From: an uncultured Pelagibacteraceae bacterium
GTDB taxonomy: Bacteria > Pseudomonadota > Alphaproteobacteria > Pelagibacterales > Pelagibacteraceae
Assembly (NCBI GenBank): GCA_902590465.1
Contig: CACIWX010000003.1
Span: 16,580 to 80,579 of the forward strand
DNA length: 64,000 nucleotides
Direction of reading: 5' to 3'
Below are positions 1 to 10,376 of this stretch, piece after piece. How positions within the stretch are numbered: the first letter of the stretch is position 1; each line of letters starts with the position of its first letter. The position numbers were made by a program, and so were the translations under genes. The notes beneath the pieces were generated by a model, which ran no database searches, was not told the DNA's origin, and worked only from the letters and a program-made list of their open reading frames with translations.

Positions 1-1
1 T

Positions 2-880
2 GTTGACTTACATGCTATTACTGTTTTTCAAGATCCCAGTCACTTACATGATAACGTTTTAGAAACTACAGCGAGTTTTTTAGCAACCGGTTTAGATTAT
101 AATAAAAGCATAATTTTTAATCAATCTTCAGTTGCCGGTCATGCAGAACTTGCCTGGATCTTAAACTGTGTTTCAAGAATTGGTTGGTTAAATAGAATGA
201 CTCAATTCAAGGATAAAGCTGGAACAGATAAAGAAAAAGCTAGTGTTGGTCTCTATATTTATCCCAATCTTATGGCTGCAGATATTTTACTTTACAAAGC
301 TACTCATGTTCCAGTCGGCGCAGATCAAAAACAGCATTTAGAATTATCACGTGATATAGCTCAAAAATTTAATAAGGATTTTAATTGTAAAGATTTTTTT
401 CCTCTCCCAGAACCATTAATATCTAAAAATATTTCTAGAATTATGAGCTTAAGAGACGGAACTAAAAAAATGAGTAAATCTGAAGAATCTGATTATGCGA
501 GAATAAATTTAAAAGACACTGCAGACGAAATAAATAAAAAAATAAAAAAAGCTAAGTCTGACTCAGAATCAATTCCTGGAGAGATAAAATCATTAGAGAA
601 CAAACCAGAAGCTTTAAATCTTTTAACTATGTATTCTGAATTAACTAAAAGCAATTTAGAAAAAACTATTTCAGAAATGGCTGGAAAAGAGTATTCTCTT
701 TTAAAAACAAAATTAGCAGAAGTTATAATTAATGAAATAACGCCAGTAGGTAAAGAGATTCAAAAATTGCTTAAAGACAAGTCTCATTTAAAAAATATTC
801 TAAAAAAAGGCACTGAAAAAGCTAACATTATTGCTGAGGAAAACCTGAAAAATATACGTGAAAAAGTAGGCTTGATATAA
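2..880 (+). CDS. trpS: Tryptophanyl-tRNA synthetase, 5'-truncated by window edge
   Basis: Frame open from base 2 (VDLHAITVFQDPSHLHDN...) through the tracked ORF at 197; contains KMSKS motif and GADQKQHLELSRDIA. Confidence 0.95.
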   Translation, partial: VDLHAITVFQDPSHLHDNVLETTASFLATGLDYNKSIIFNQSSVAGHAELAWILNCVSRIGWLNRMTQFKDKAGTDKEKASVGLYIYPNLMAADILLYKATHVPVGADQKQHLELSRDIAQKFNKDFNCKDFFPLPEPLISKNISRIMSLRDGTKKMSKSEESDYARINLKDTADEINKKIKKAKSDSESIPGEIKSLENKPEALNLLTMYSELTKSNLEKTISEMAGKEYSLLKTKLAEVIINEITPVGKEIQKLLKDKSHLKNILKKGTEKANIIAEENLKNIREKVGLI

Positions 881-892
881 TATAAAGCCTTA

Positions 893-1444
893 ATGATACA
901 AATAGAAACTACACCAAACCCGGACTCCATTAAGTTTTTGTCAGATAAGACATTATCTTCAATAGGAAGCGAGGAATTTAAAAAAGAGAAAAAGAATGAA
1001 ATTAGCATTCCGTTCGTAAAAGAATTGCTAAATTTTAAAGGCGTGGAATTGATATTATTATCAAAAAATTTTCTTTCAGTAAAAAAAACTAAAGAAGTTT
1101 CATGGAACGAACTTAAACCAATGATAATTTCTCATTTGAATGATTATTTCGAGAAAAATGATGAGCCAATACTCAAAGAAAGTAAAAAAAATAAGGAAAA
1201 TAGCGAAATTGACAATGAAACTGTTAATAAAATTATCGAAGTTTTAGATACCAAAATTAGACCAGCTGTGGCAAGAGATGGTGGAGATATTAAGTTTAAA
1301 TCCTTTGAAAATGGAGTTGTTAAAGTGCAATTACAAGGAAGTTGCTCAGGTTGCCCAAGTTCCTTAATGACACTGAAACAAGGGGTTCAAAATCTTCTAA
1401 AACATTATGTTAAAGAAGTTAATTCAGTAGAGGCCGTACAATGA
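893..1444 (+). CDS. nfuA: NifU-like Fe-S scaffold protein (Nfu type, N-terminal Nfu_N plus C-terminal NifU domain)
   Basis: MIQIETTPNPDSIKFL N-terminus; C-terminal GGDIKF...GSCSGCPSSLMTLKQGVQNLL with CxxC. Confidence 0.9.
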   Translation: MIQIETTPNPDSIKFLSDKTLSSIGSEEFKKEKKNEISIPFVKELLNFKGVELILLSKNFLSVKKTKEVSWNELKPMIISHLNDYFEKNDEPILKESKKNKENSEIDNETVNKIIEVLDTKIRPAVARDGGDIKFKSFENGVVKVQLQGSCSGCPSSLMTLKQGVQNLLKHYVKEVNSVEAVQ

Positions 1445-2955
1445 AAAAAAAATTAAGTTATAGAGATAAGCTAATAGAATTAGCATATATTTATGATGTT
1501 AAAGAAATTAAAGATTATGAAAAAAGTAGAAAAAATTTAACTTCAGGTCAATTAGAGCTTATTTTAAAAAAAAATAAAATCACAATTCCAAAAGATTTCA
1601 AATCTAATTTTTTAAGGGATAATTTCATAAAACCTGTTGGAAAAATTAAAACTAGTTTAGTAGAATTTAAAGAAAATAAAATAAAAGATAAAAATAGAGC
1701 GTTAAGAAAAATTGAAAACTTCAAACTTGACACAAATAGAAAAATTAGTCGGGCGTTTAAAGATTTATGGACACAACTTGGTAAAATTGGCTTAAACTTT
1801 TTAAATATAATACCAAAGCTAGGAACAGTAATATTCGAATTTTTTGCTAATTTATTTACTGATTTATTCCACGGAATATATAAACAGCAAATAGAGCCGC
1901 AAAAAGCCAAACGAGTAATGATTGCCATTGCTTCCGTAGCAGTTGTAGCAACGATTTCTTTTAGCGGAATTAATTATTTTTCTGATGGGGAAACAGTTAA
2001 AAAACCTGAGATTAAAAAAGAAATTAAAAAAGAAGTAAAAAAACCTGAAATAAAAAAAGAGGTAAAAAAACCTGAAATTAAAAAACCAAAAGTTAAAAAA
2101 GAAACAAATAAATCTAAAGAAAAAAAGCCTAAGCTTGAAGTAAAAAGAAAAAGTGTAGACGAAGTAATTTTGCCTAATTTAAATTTAAAAACGGAGACAG
2201 TTTTAAATCTCTTCAAAGATGTAGAATATGATTTAGGTAAAGTGCGATCACAAAAATTAGTAAAACCTATTTATTTTACTCAGTTTCCAAGAGATCTTGA
2301 TGCTCTTCAAAGTACCAAACTAAAAAAAGAGACTTTTATTAAAATAGTCTTACCTCTGATTGTTGCTGAAAATGAGAGAATATTAGCTGATAGAGAAAAA
2401 TTATTAACATTATCAGACAAAAAATTTACTACAGATTTAGAAAAGCAATGGATAAGACAAAAACTTTTAGAGTACAAAGTCAAAAAAGGTGACTTGAAAG
2501 AACTAGTAGTTCGAATGGACATAATTCCAACATCTATTGCATTAGCTCAAGCAGCAAAAGAAAGTGGATGGGGAACTTCCAGGTTTGCTTTAGAGGGAAA
2601 TGCTATTTTCGGACAATGGACATGGAGTGGACAAGGAATAGCTCCTTTAGATAGAGAAAGTAATAAAAATCATAAAATTTTAAAATTTCCAATTTTAAGA
2701 GCTTCGGTAAAAGCATATCAGAACAATCTTAATACTCATAAAAGTTATAATAAATTTAGACAAAAAAGATTAGCTCTTAGGGATAAAAAAAAAAGAATTA
2801 AAGGTTTAGAATTAACTGAAACTTTAAATAACTATGCACAAACAGGAACTGAATATACAAAAATATTAAATCAGATTATTAAACAAAATAGATTAATGGA
2901 TTTTGAGTCAGTAAGATTAGTTAATTCAGTTAAAAAAATTGAATTATCTTCATAG
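1441..2955 (+). CDS. Membrane-anchored glucosaminidase (Bax-like) with Lys/Pro-rich linker
   Basis: TM segment VMIAIASVAVVATISFSGINYF, KKPEIKKEVKK repeats, C-terminal IALAQAAKESGWGTSRFALEGNAIFGQWTW typical of Bax/glucosaminidase domains. Confidence 0.75.
   Translation: MKKKLSYRDKLIELAYIYDVKEIKDYEKSRKNLTSGQLELILKKNKITIPKDFKSNFLRDNFIKPVGKIKTSLVEFKENKIKDKNRALRKIENFKLDTNRKISRAFKDLWTQLGKIGLNFLNIIPKLGTVIFEFFANLFTDLFHGIYKQQIEPQKAKRVMIAIASVAVVATISFSGINYFSDGETVKKPEIKKEIKKEVKKPEIKKEVKKPEIKKPKVKKETNKSKEKKPKLEVKRKSVDEVILPNLNLKTETVLNLFKDVEYDLGKVRSQKLVKPIYFTQFPRDLDALQSTKLKKETFIKIVLPLIVAENERILADREKLLTLSDKKFTTDLEKQWIRQKLLEYKVKKGDLKELVVRMDIIPTSIALAQAAKESGWGTSRFALEGNAIFGQWTWSGQGIAPLDRESNKNHKILKFPILRASVKAYQNNLNTHKSYNKFRQKRLALRDKKKRIKGLELTETLNNYAQTGTEYTKILNQIIKQNRLMDFESVRLVNSVKKIELSS
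1998..2106 (+). repeat. Degenerate tandem repeat encoding KKPEIKKE(V/I)KK low-complexity linker
   Basis: Repeated aaaaaacctgaaattaaaaaagaagtaaa units inside the 1441-2955 CDS. Confidence 0.8.
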
Positions 2956-2956
2956 G

Positions 2957-4018
2957 CTATTTTTCACTTATTACAAATTGAATTCCAAGCCATCTCCATA
3001 AACCACTAGGGTCTCTCAAAGAACAATTAATTCTTCCTCTTTCACCAATAAACTTTTCGTTTATATTAATTAAAATAGTGTTTGAATTTTCAAATTTAAT
3101 ATCAGATTGTCTCCATTTATCACCTTCGTTTGAGTAACAATTCAAGGACTTAAGATTTTTTATGTTATTGTAAAACTCGATTTTTACGTTGGGCGGATTA
3201 TCAGCCTGCAAAAGATATTTTTCTTCAGGATAAATCTTTTTAAACTTCAAAGGCAAAGTTTTAGTTATAGATTTGAATCTTTTAGTTTCCCCATATTTCT
3301 CATTGATAGGATATCTAGGCAATTCATAAAAATCTTTAGTTTCATCCATAACTCCAGAATGTTGTCCAAAAGCATATTTAAAACCAAAATTCTTAATTAT
3401 ATTTTTAAAACTATTACTGTATTCACCAAAAGGATAAGAAAAAAATTCAGAATTTTTACCAAGATTTTTATTAAAAATAGAAATAGATTTAGAAATATCT
3501 TCTATAATTAGTTCATCACTTTCATCGACTAGATATTCATGAGTATGACTATGGTTCCCAATTTCTACAAAATCTTCTTTGCTTATTTCTTTAATCTGAT
3601 CCCAAGACATGTAATTAAATGCCCCAACTTCACGAGTGCTTACAAATAAAATAAAAGGTATTTTTCTTTTCTTTAGTATTGGCCAAGCATTCTGATAAAA
3701 TGATAAAAATCCATCATCGATAGTTAATAGGATTTTTCTTTGTAATTTATTATTTACTAATTCGTTTTTAAAATTTTTTGGGTTAATAAATTTAATATTA
3801 TTTTTTTCAATGATATTTAAATGTTCCTTGAATTTATCTATCTTAACATTTGTAGATGGATACTTATTTTCTTCAAAGCGATGATACATTAATGAAATAA
3901 TACCATAATCATCAATTTCTTGATCGGCTAAACACGAATTGAAATTGTTTTGAAATAGTAAAATAGTTATAACAAGACTAATGATTAAAGATTTTTTAAT
4001 ATTAAATTGCATAGGCAA
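2957..4018 (-). CDS. Secreted polysaccharide deacetylase family protein
   Basis: Signal-peptide-like N-terminus; LLTIDDGFLSFYQNAWPIL and EIGNHSHTHEYL motifs of the NodB-homology fold. Confidence 0.85.
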   Translation of the reverse strand: MPMQFNIKKSLIISLVITILLFQNNFNSCLADQEIDDYGIISLMYHRFEENKYPSTNVKIDKFKEHLNIIEKNNIKFINPKNFKNELVNNKLQRKILLTIDDGFLSFYQNAWPILKKRKIPFILFVSTREVGAFNYMSWDQIKEISKEDFVEIGNHSHTHEYLVDESDELIIEDISKSISIFNKNLGKNSEFFSYPFGEYSNSFKNIIKNFGFKYAFGQHSGVMDETKDFYELPRYPINEKYGETKRFKSITKTLPLKFKKIYPEEKYLLQADNPPNVKIEFYNNIKNLKSLNCYSNEGDKWRQSDIKFENSNTILININEKFIGERGRINCSLRDPSGLWRWLGIQFVISEK

Positions 4019-4364
4019 AAACGATAAAATAGGTTTAAAAATTAATACTAAATTTTATACTCATAATTTTGATCATCAATTAAAAAGTAACGATATATTA
4101 GTTTCAAACATATTAAATCTAATAAAAAAACACAAAATAAATATTAATAATAATTTCTCTATTCTTGTAAATATAGGGCCGGGAAGCTTTTCTTCGTTGA
4201 GAGCATCCATTGCTATCGCTAAAGGAATAAAAATATCAAAAAAAATTAATTTGTTTGGATATAAAAATTCTGATTTAGGGCAATTTAACCTTGCAAATAT
4301 TGAATTTTTAATTGATAAAAAATTAATACAAAAAAATTTGATTAAACCTATATATTTGAGTTAA
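3981..4364 (+). CDS. tsaB: Short TsaB (YeaZ)-like tRNA t6A biosynthesis protein
   Basis: ILVNIGPGSFSSLRASIAIAKGIK matches the GPGSFTGLR...AKG signature; ends IKPIYLS like the TsaB C-terminus; lies upstream of fur. Confidence 0.7.
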   Translation: MIKDFLILNCIGKNDKIGLKINTKFYTHNFDHQLKSNDILVSNILNLIKKHKININNNFSILVNIGPGSFSSLRASIAIAKGIKISKKINLFGYKNSDLGQFNLANIEFLIDKKLIQKNLIKPIYLS

Positions 4365-4373
4365 GTTAATTTT

Positions 4374-4781
4374 ATGAGTTCAATCGAGGAGAAATGTAAA
4401 AATAAAGGTGTAAGACTGACTGACCAAAGAAAAGTTATTGCAAAGATTATGTCAGAGTCCAAAGATCACCCGGATGTAGATGAATTGCACAAAAGAGTAA
4501 GTTACGTGGATAAAAAGATTAGTATAGCGACTGTATATCGTACTGTGAAACTTTTTGAGGAAGCTGGTATTTTAGAGAAGCATGATTTTAAAGGCGGAAA
4601 AGCAAGATATGAACAGTCACCAGATGAACACCATGACCATTTAATTGATATAAATAGCGGTGAAATAATTGAATTTGTAGATAAAGACATTGAGAAACTT
4701 CAAAATGAAGTTGCAAAAAAATTAGGATATAAATTAGTTGATCATAAATTAGAACTTTATGGTTCAAAAATAAAAAAATAA
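4374..4781 (+). CDS. fur: Fur/Mur-family metalloregulator
   Basis: GVRLTDQRKVIAKIM...ISIATVYRTVKLFEEAGILEKHDF...DEHHDHLIDINSGEIIEF. Confidence 0.9.
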   Translation: MSSIEEKCKNKGVRLTDQRKVIAKIMSESKDHPDVDELHKRVSYVDKKISIATVYRTVKLFEEAGILEKHDFKGGKARYEQSPDEHHDHLIDINSGEIIEFVDKDIEKLQNEVAKKLGYKLVDHKLELYGSKIKK

Positions 4782-4782
4782 T

Positions 4783-6117
4783 TTGCATAAAAAAATTTTC
4801 ATTAAAACTCTTGGTTGTCAGATGAATGAATACGATAGTAATCGTATTAAAGATTTAATAAAAAAAATAAATTATACTCCAACAGAGAGTCTAGATGAGG
4901 CTAACTGTTATATTCTTAACACTTGTCATATTAGAGAAAAAGCTACAGAAAAAGTTTATCATGACATTGGTAGATTAAAAAAAAAATTCAGAAATAAAAT
5001 AAAACCGATTGTAATAGTAGCAGGTTGCGTAGCTCAAGCAGAAGGAGATATTTTATTAAAAAAAGAAAAATATATTGATGCTGTCATTGGTCCACAATCA
5101 TATCATCAAATTAATGATTTAATATTGTCAGCGGAAAAGAATTCAAAACATTTAAATTTTACTGAATTTGATGTTGTAGAAAAATTTGATAGTTTAAATT
5201 TTTTTAAAAATTCAAATAATAAAATTTCGTCATTTCTAACTATTCAAGAAGGTTGCGATAAGTTTTGTAAATTTTGTGTTGTGCCATACACACGCGGTGC
5301 TGAATTTTCTCGTTCTATTAAAGAACTAATTGTAGAAGCAAATCAATTAGTAGAAAATGGAGCAAAAGAAATCACACTTCTAGGACAAAATGTTAATGCT
5401 TATAATTTTAAAAAAAAAAGAATTTCAGATTTAATATATGAAATTTCTAAAATAAAAAAACTACTAAGAATTAGATATACAACTTCTCATCCACTTGATT
5501 TCACAGAAGATTTAGTTGAAGCTCATAAAAATTTTACTAAACTTATGCCTTTAATTCATCTTCCTGTACAAAGCGGATCAAATAAAATTTTAAATGCAAT
5601 GAATAGAAAGCATACTATTGAAGAATATTTAGAAACTATTAAAAAACTTATTAAAGCTAAGCCTAATATAAAATTTTCTAGTGATTTTATAATTGGATAT
5701 CCAGGTGAAACCCAAGATGATTTTGAACAAACTTTGAAACTTATTAAAAAAATTGAATTTATCAATTCATATTCTTATATTTATAGTGCAAGACCAGGAA
5801 CACCTGCATCTTTTTTGCAGGCTATAAAACTTGATGAAGCAAAAAAACGATTAAAACTATTTCAGAATAATGCTGATAAAATAAAATTGAAATATAAAAA
5901 AACTCTTATAAACAAAATATCCAAAGTACTTATTGAGAATAAAGTTAAAAATGAAAACAAATACTTTGGAAGAGATGAATATTTTAATTCAGTAATTGTA
6001 AAAAGTGATAATAATATAGTAGGTCAAATTAAAGATGTTCAAATTTTACAAATTAATACAAATACTATGTTTGGAGAAATTAGCTCAAACATTAATCAAA
6101 AAGATTATGCAGCTTAA
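4783..6117 (+). CDS. miaB: tRNA-2-methylthio-N6-dimethylallyladenosine synthase (TTG start)
   Basis: IKTLGCQMNEYDS; radical-SAM CDKFCKFCVVPYTRGAEFSR; TRAM-like C-terminus. Confidence 0.95.
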   Translation: MHKKIFIKTLGCQMNEYDSNRIKDLIKKINYTPTESLDEANCYILNTCHIREKATEKVYHDIGRLKKKFRNKIKPIVIVAGCVAQAEGDILLKKEKYIDAVIGPQSYHQINDLILSAEKNSKHLNFTEFDVVEKFDSLNFFKNSNNKISSFLTIQEGCDKFCKFCVVPYTRGAEFSRSIKELIVEANQLVENGAKEITLLGQNVNAYNFKKKRISDLIYEISKIKKLLRIRYTTSHPLDFTEDLVEAHKNFTKLMPLIHLPVQSGSNKILNAMNRKHTIEEYLETIKKLIKAKPNIKFSSDFIIGYPGETQDDFEQTLKLIKKIEFINSYSYIYSARPGTPASFLQAIKLDEAKKRLKLFQNNADKIKLKYKKTLINKISKVLIENKVKNENKYFGRDEYFNSVIVKSDNNIVGQIKDVQILQINTNTMFGEISSNINQKDYAA

Positions 6118-6121
6118 ATAA

Positions 6122-7126
6122 ATGTCAGAAATAAGCAAATTAGAACAGAATATTTTAATTAAAAGAATAGATAGTGAGACTATAAATATTTCAATAAATG
6201 ATAATGAAATGTTAATGGCTATCGTTGGCCAGTTTGATCAGAATTTAAAAAATTTATCAAATCTAACAAAAATTAATGTTTTTTTTAGAGGCAATTCAAT
6301 TACCTGTAAGGGAGAAAAAGAAAAACTGTCTTTATTTTGCGATGCTATTAAATTTTTAATGAACAAGTATTTTTTAACGAATATAATTGAAAAAGAAGAT
6401 ATAATTTTATCTGTGAAAAAAAATTTAGAAATTGAAAAATCTAATATTAAAAGCTTTAAACAGTTAATAAAAACTCCAAAAAAATCAGTTATAGCTAGGT
6501 CTGAAAAGCAATCAGATTACATTAAAGCTTTAAAAGAAAACGATATTGTAATGTCCCTAGGGCCTGCAGGAACTGGTAAAAGCTTCCTAGCTGTCTCAGT
6601 TGCTGTAACTTTATTGATGGAAAAGAAAATTGATAGGGTAATTTTATCAAGGCCAGCAGTTGAGGCTGGAGAAAAATTAGGTTTTTTACCTGGAGATATG
6701 AAAGAAAAAGTTGACCCTTACTTGAGACCACTTTACGACGCATTGTATGAACTTTTTGGCGCAGATAAAATAGATAAAAAAATTGAAACAGGAGAAATCG
6801 AAATTGCACCACTAGCTTTCATGAGAGGTAGAACGCTAAAAAATAGTTTTGCCATTTTAGATGAAGCACAAAACGCAACCGAAACCCAAATTAAAATGTT
6901 TTTAACAAGAATAGGAGAAAATTCCAAATTAGTTGTTAATGGAGATCCTAGTCAAGTAGATTTAATTAACAAAAAAGATTCAGGACTTATTAAATCAAAA
7001 AATATCTTAAAAGAATTAAAGGAAATCAAAATAATAGAATTTGACCACAATGATGTTGTAAGACATCCGTTAGTCTCAAAAATCATTAAAGCTTATCAGA
7101 ACAAAAGCATTGATGATAAAAATTAA
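6122..7126 (+). CDS. phoH: PhoH-like ATPase
   Basis: GPAGTGKSFLAVSVAV; LDEAQNATETQIKMFLTRIGENSKLVVNGDPSQVDL. Confidence 0.95.
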   Translation: MSEISKLEQNILIKRIDSETINISINDNEMLMAIVGQFDQNLKNLSNLTKINVFFRGNSITCKGEKEKLSLFCDAIKFLMNKYFLTNIIEKEDIILSVKKNLEIEKSNIKSFKQLIKTPKKSVIARSEKQSDYIKALKENDIVMSLGPAGTGKSFLAVSVAVTLLMEKKIDRVILSRPAVEAGEKLGFLPGDMKEKVDPYLRPLYDALYELFGADKIDKKIETGEIEIAPLAFMRGRTLKNSFAILDEAQNATETQIKMFLTRIGENSKLVVNGDPSQVDLINKKDSGLIKSKNILKELKEIKIIEFDHNDVVRHPLVSKIIKAYQNKSIDDKN

Positions 7127-7580
7127 TGTAATTACGAAAAATATTAACTGGCTTCATTATATAAAAGACCCAAGTAAGTATCTTGATCGTAATATTAAAA
7201 AGATAAATTTAAAAAATAAATTATATAAAAAAAAATTACTTTCTCTCTCTTTATTATTAGCTGGCAACAAGGAAATTACAAATCTCAATAAAAAATTTAG
7301 AAAAAAAAGAAAATCAACTGATGTTTTATCATTTCCATTTCAAACAAAAAATAATTTAAAAAAAAAGTTAATGACTGAAAAGGAAATTTATCTTGGAGAT
7401 ATAATTGTTAACCTAGATAAAATAAAAAATAAAACTCCTCAAAAGAAATTCAAAAATGAATTTAATTCTCTGTGGATACATGGTTTAGTACATCTATTAG
7501 GATACGATCACAAGACGAATAAAGATTTTGTAAAAATGACCAAAATTGAAAAAAATTATTTTAATATTGTTAATGATTGA
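7110..7580 (+). CDS. ybeY: Endoribonuclease YbeY
   Basis: TDVLSFPF and HGLVHLLGYDH zinc motif. Confidence 0.92.
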   Translation: MMIKINVITKNINWLHYIKDPSKYLDRNIKKINLKNKLYKKKLLSLSLLLAGNKEITNLNKKFRKKRKSTDVLSFPFQTKNNLKKKLMTEKEIYLGDIIVNLDKIKNKTPQKKFKNEFNSLWIHGLVHLLGYDHKTNKDFVKMTKIEKNYFNIVND

Positions 7581-9132
7581 AAAGTATTTAACAAATAGAT
7601 TCATAATTTTGTATTTTATACCTTTATTACTTGGTTCGTTTACAATTTTTACCTTTGAACCTTTTAATTTATTTCTACTTAATTTTATCATTTTTCCTTT
7701 ATTCTTTTATTTAGTTGCTTTCATTAATAAAAAATCTAAATCTATTTATAGAAAGAAACCCTTAAAAAAAAATTTATTTATATTTGGATTAACATTTGGT
7801 TTTGGATTTTATGTAAGCGGCATATCTTGGATTACTAATGCCCTAACATTTGACGAAAATTTTAAAGGCTTAATTCCGTTTGTAATGATTTTATTACCTC
7901 TATTTTTAAGTTTATTTACTGCTCTAGTAATAACTGTTGTTGGGCCGTATTTAAAATTTGACTTCCCTTCTCTAATTTTATTTTCTGCAAGTTTGGCTGT
8001 TTCAGATTATATACGCGCAATATTATTATCAGGTTTCCCATGGAACCTTTGGGCTTACAGCACTGTTAAAGCTAATGAGATGTTACAAATAATAAATACT
8101 ATAGGGTTATATTCTTACAATTTAATTGTAATAACTTTTTTTACTTTACCAATTATTTTTTTTTTTAATATAAGTACTGTTAAAAAAATTTTAAGCTTTA
8201 TTACAGTAATTTTTTTAATATTAAGTTTGTATGTTTATGGAAATTTAGAAATCAATAAAAATAAAGCTTTTTTGCAAGAGATAAATGATAAAGAATTTAT
8301 AAAGATTATTTCTCCAAACTTTGATTTAGAATATGGCCTTAGCAATTTTCAAATAGAGGAGAGATTTAAAAAATTAATTAGATATAGTGACCCTGATAAG
8401 GATAAAAAAACACTATTTATATGGCCTGAGGGAATTTTCAGTGGTTATAGTTATAATGATATTTTAGCTTTTAAAAATTTATTATTAAAAAATTTTTCAG
8501 AAAAACATCATATAGCATTTGGTATAAATATATTAGAAACCAAAAGTGGAAATTTCTATAATAGTATGATTATTGTAAATAATCGATTAGAAATAATTCA
8601 AAGATACAACAAAAGAAAACTTGTTCCATTTGGGGAATTTTTACCTTTAGAGAGTTTATTAAGTAAATTAGGCTTCAAAAAAATTACAGAAGGATACGGA
8701 TCTTTCTTAAAAGGTCGTGAAAACAATAATCTTAAGATTGATAAATTTAATATTCTACCTTTGATTTGTTATGAGGTTATATTTACAAATTTAATTCAAA
8801 ATTCTGAAAAAAATACTAATCTAATTATCAATATTTCTGAAGATGGATGGTTTGGCAATACAATAGGACCAGACCAGCATTTTTCTAAATCAATTTTTAG
8901 AGCAATAGAAAATAATACTTTTTTTCTAAGATCGGCGAATAAAGGTGTAAGTGCTATAATTGATAATAAGGGCGATATAATTAAACAATTAAATAGAAAT
9001 GAAGCTGGAAATATAGAATTAGAAGTACCATTAATAAAATCAAAAAAAAATAAAAATGATTTGATATTTTATCTACTTTTAATTACATATTGCGTATTCT
9101 TTTTAATTTACAAAAAAAAATATGGAAAATAA
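7576..9132 (+). CDS. lnt: Apolipoprotein N-acyltransferase
   Basis: Multi-TM N-terminus, [45 protein letters not shown]. Start taken at MIEKYL rather than the ORF-track ATG at 7546. Confidence 0.93.
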   Translation: MEKYLTNRFIILYFIPLLLGSFTIFTFEPFNLFLLNFIIFPLFFYLVAFINKKSKSIYRKKPLKKNLFIFGLTFGFGFYVSGISWITNALTFDENFKGLIPFVMILLPLFLSLFTALVITVVGPYLKFDFPSLILFSASLAVSDYIRAILLSGFPWNLWAYSTVKANEMLQIINTIGLYSYNLIVITFFTLPIIFFFNISTVKKILSFITVIFLILSLYVYGNLEINKNKAFLQEINDKEFIKIISPNFDLEYGLSNFQIEERFKKLIRYSDPDKDKKTLFIWPEGIFSGYSYNDILAFKNLLLKNFSEKHHIAFGINILETKSGNFYNSMIIVNNRLEIIQRYNKRKLVPFGEFLPLESLLSKLGFKKITEGYGSFLKGRENNNLKIDKFNILPLICYEVIFTNLIQNSEKNTNLIINISEDGWFGNTIGPDQHFSKSIFRAIENNTFFLRSANKGVSAIIDNKGDIIKQLNRNEAGNIELEVPLIKSKKNKNDLIFYLLLITYCVFFLIYKKKYGK

Positions 9133-10285
9133 CAAACATTTATTTACTAGTGAGTCTGTTTCGGAGGGACATCCAGATAAAGTTTGCGATAGAATTTCAG
9201 ATATGGTTGTAGACTCATATTTGTCAAAAGATCCTGTTTCAAGAGTTGCATGCGAAACACTAACAACAACAAACAAGGTTGTACTTGCTGGAGAAACAAG
9301 AGGTCCCAAAATTGAAAAGGAAGAATTAATTTCTAAAGTGAGAAATTGCATTAAAGATATTGGATATGATCAAGATGGCTTCAGCTGGAAGACAGCTAAT
9401 ATTGAGACATTTCTTCACGAACAATCTTCAGACATAGCCATGGGTGTTGATTCAAGAGACAATAAAGATGAAGGTGCTGGAGATCAAGGAATTATGTTTG
9501 GTTACGCATGCAAAGAAACCGAAGATTTAATGCCAGCTCCAATTCATTATTCACATAAAATTTTAAGATTAATGGCAGAAGATAGAAAAAAAGGAAATCT
9601 TAAGGGGATAGAGCCAGATTCTAAAAGTCAGGTAACAATGTTGTATGAAAACGAAAGACCAGTGAAAGTTACTTCTGTTGTAATTTCAACTCAACATTCT
9701 AAAGATCTTAATCAAGAAAAAGTAAGGGAAACAATCATTCCATATATTAAGAAATCAATTCCAGAAAATTTTCTAACTGATTTAAGCCCAAAAGAAATTT
9801 ATATTAACCCTACCGGACAGTTTATTATTGGTGGCCCAGATGGAGATACTGGATTGACTGGAAGAAAAATTATAGTTGATACCTACGGAGGTGCCGCACC
9901 ACATGGTGGTGGAGCATTTTCTGGAAAAGATCCAACCAAAGTTGACAGATCTGCAGCTTATGCATCTAGATATTTAGCAAAAAATATTGTTGCTGCTGGT
10001 GTTTCTGAAAAATGTTTAATTCAGTTAGCTTACGCAATTGGAGTATCAAAGCCTTTATCTATTTTTATTAAGTTAGCTAATGAAGATCAGAACAAAGTGA
10101 ATAAGATTAAAAAAATTATTGAAGATAATTTCAATTTGTCTCCTAGGGGAATAAGAGAAATGCTAAAACTAAACAACCCTATCTACGAAGTTACCTCCGC
10201 ATATGGTCACTTTGGAAGAAAGCCTAATAATAAGGGTGAATTTACATGGGAAAAGACAGATAAAACAGATTTATTTAAGTTGTAA
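9122..10285 (+). CDS. metK: S-adenosylmethionine synthetase
   Basis: [47 protein letters not shown]. Confidence 0.98.
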   Translation: MENNKHLFTSESVSEGHPDKVCDRISDMVVDSYLSKDPVSRVACETLTTTNKVVLAGETRGPKIEKEELISKVRNCIKDIGYDQDGFSWKTANIETFLHEQSSDIAMGVDSRDNKDEGAGDQGIMFGYACKETEDLMPAPIHYSHKILRLMAEDRKKGNLKGIEPDSKSQVTMLYENERPVKVTSVVISTQHSKDLNQEKVRETIIPYIKKSIPENFLTDLSPKEIYINPTGQFIIGGPDGDTGLTGRKIIVDTYGGAAPHGGGAFSGKDPTKVDRSAAYASRYLAKNIVAAGVSEKCLIQLAYAIGVSKPLSIFIKLANEDQNKVNKIKKIIEDNFNLSPRGIREMLKLNNPIYEVTSAYGHFGRKPNNKGEFTWEKTDKTDLFKL

Positions 10286-10337
10286 TCTTGAAAAAACCAT
10301 ATTTTTCTTCTAAATAAACTATATAGAATTGACTTTC

Positions 10338-10364
10338 AAAATGGGCTCTGGCCCATTTTTTTTT
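10338..10364 (+). terminator. Intrinsic-terminator-like hairpin directly upstream of the nusA ribosome-binding site
   Basis: AAAATGGGC-TCTG-GCCCATTTT: 9-bp perfect stem, 4-nt loop, followed by an uninterrupted T-run to 10364. Confidence 0.85.
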
Positions 10365-10376
10365 AGGAGAGACAAA

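Noticed and set aside
1548-2522. Antisense ORFs inside the 1441-2955 CDS (and similar entries at 6522, 11892, 12744, 52348, 59467 etc.)
   Set aside because: Phe/Ser/Leu/Ile-rich translations of AT-rich coding DNA on the opposite strand, with no domains.
9100-9135. SAM riboswitch upstream of metK
   Set aside because: lnt overlaps the metK start by 11 bp, so there is no leader space.
10329-10376. ORF-track N-terminal extension of nusA (MTFKMGSGPFFFRRDK)
   Set aside because: It translates the terminator hairpin; the RBS aggaga lies immediately upstream of the 10377 ATG.
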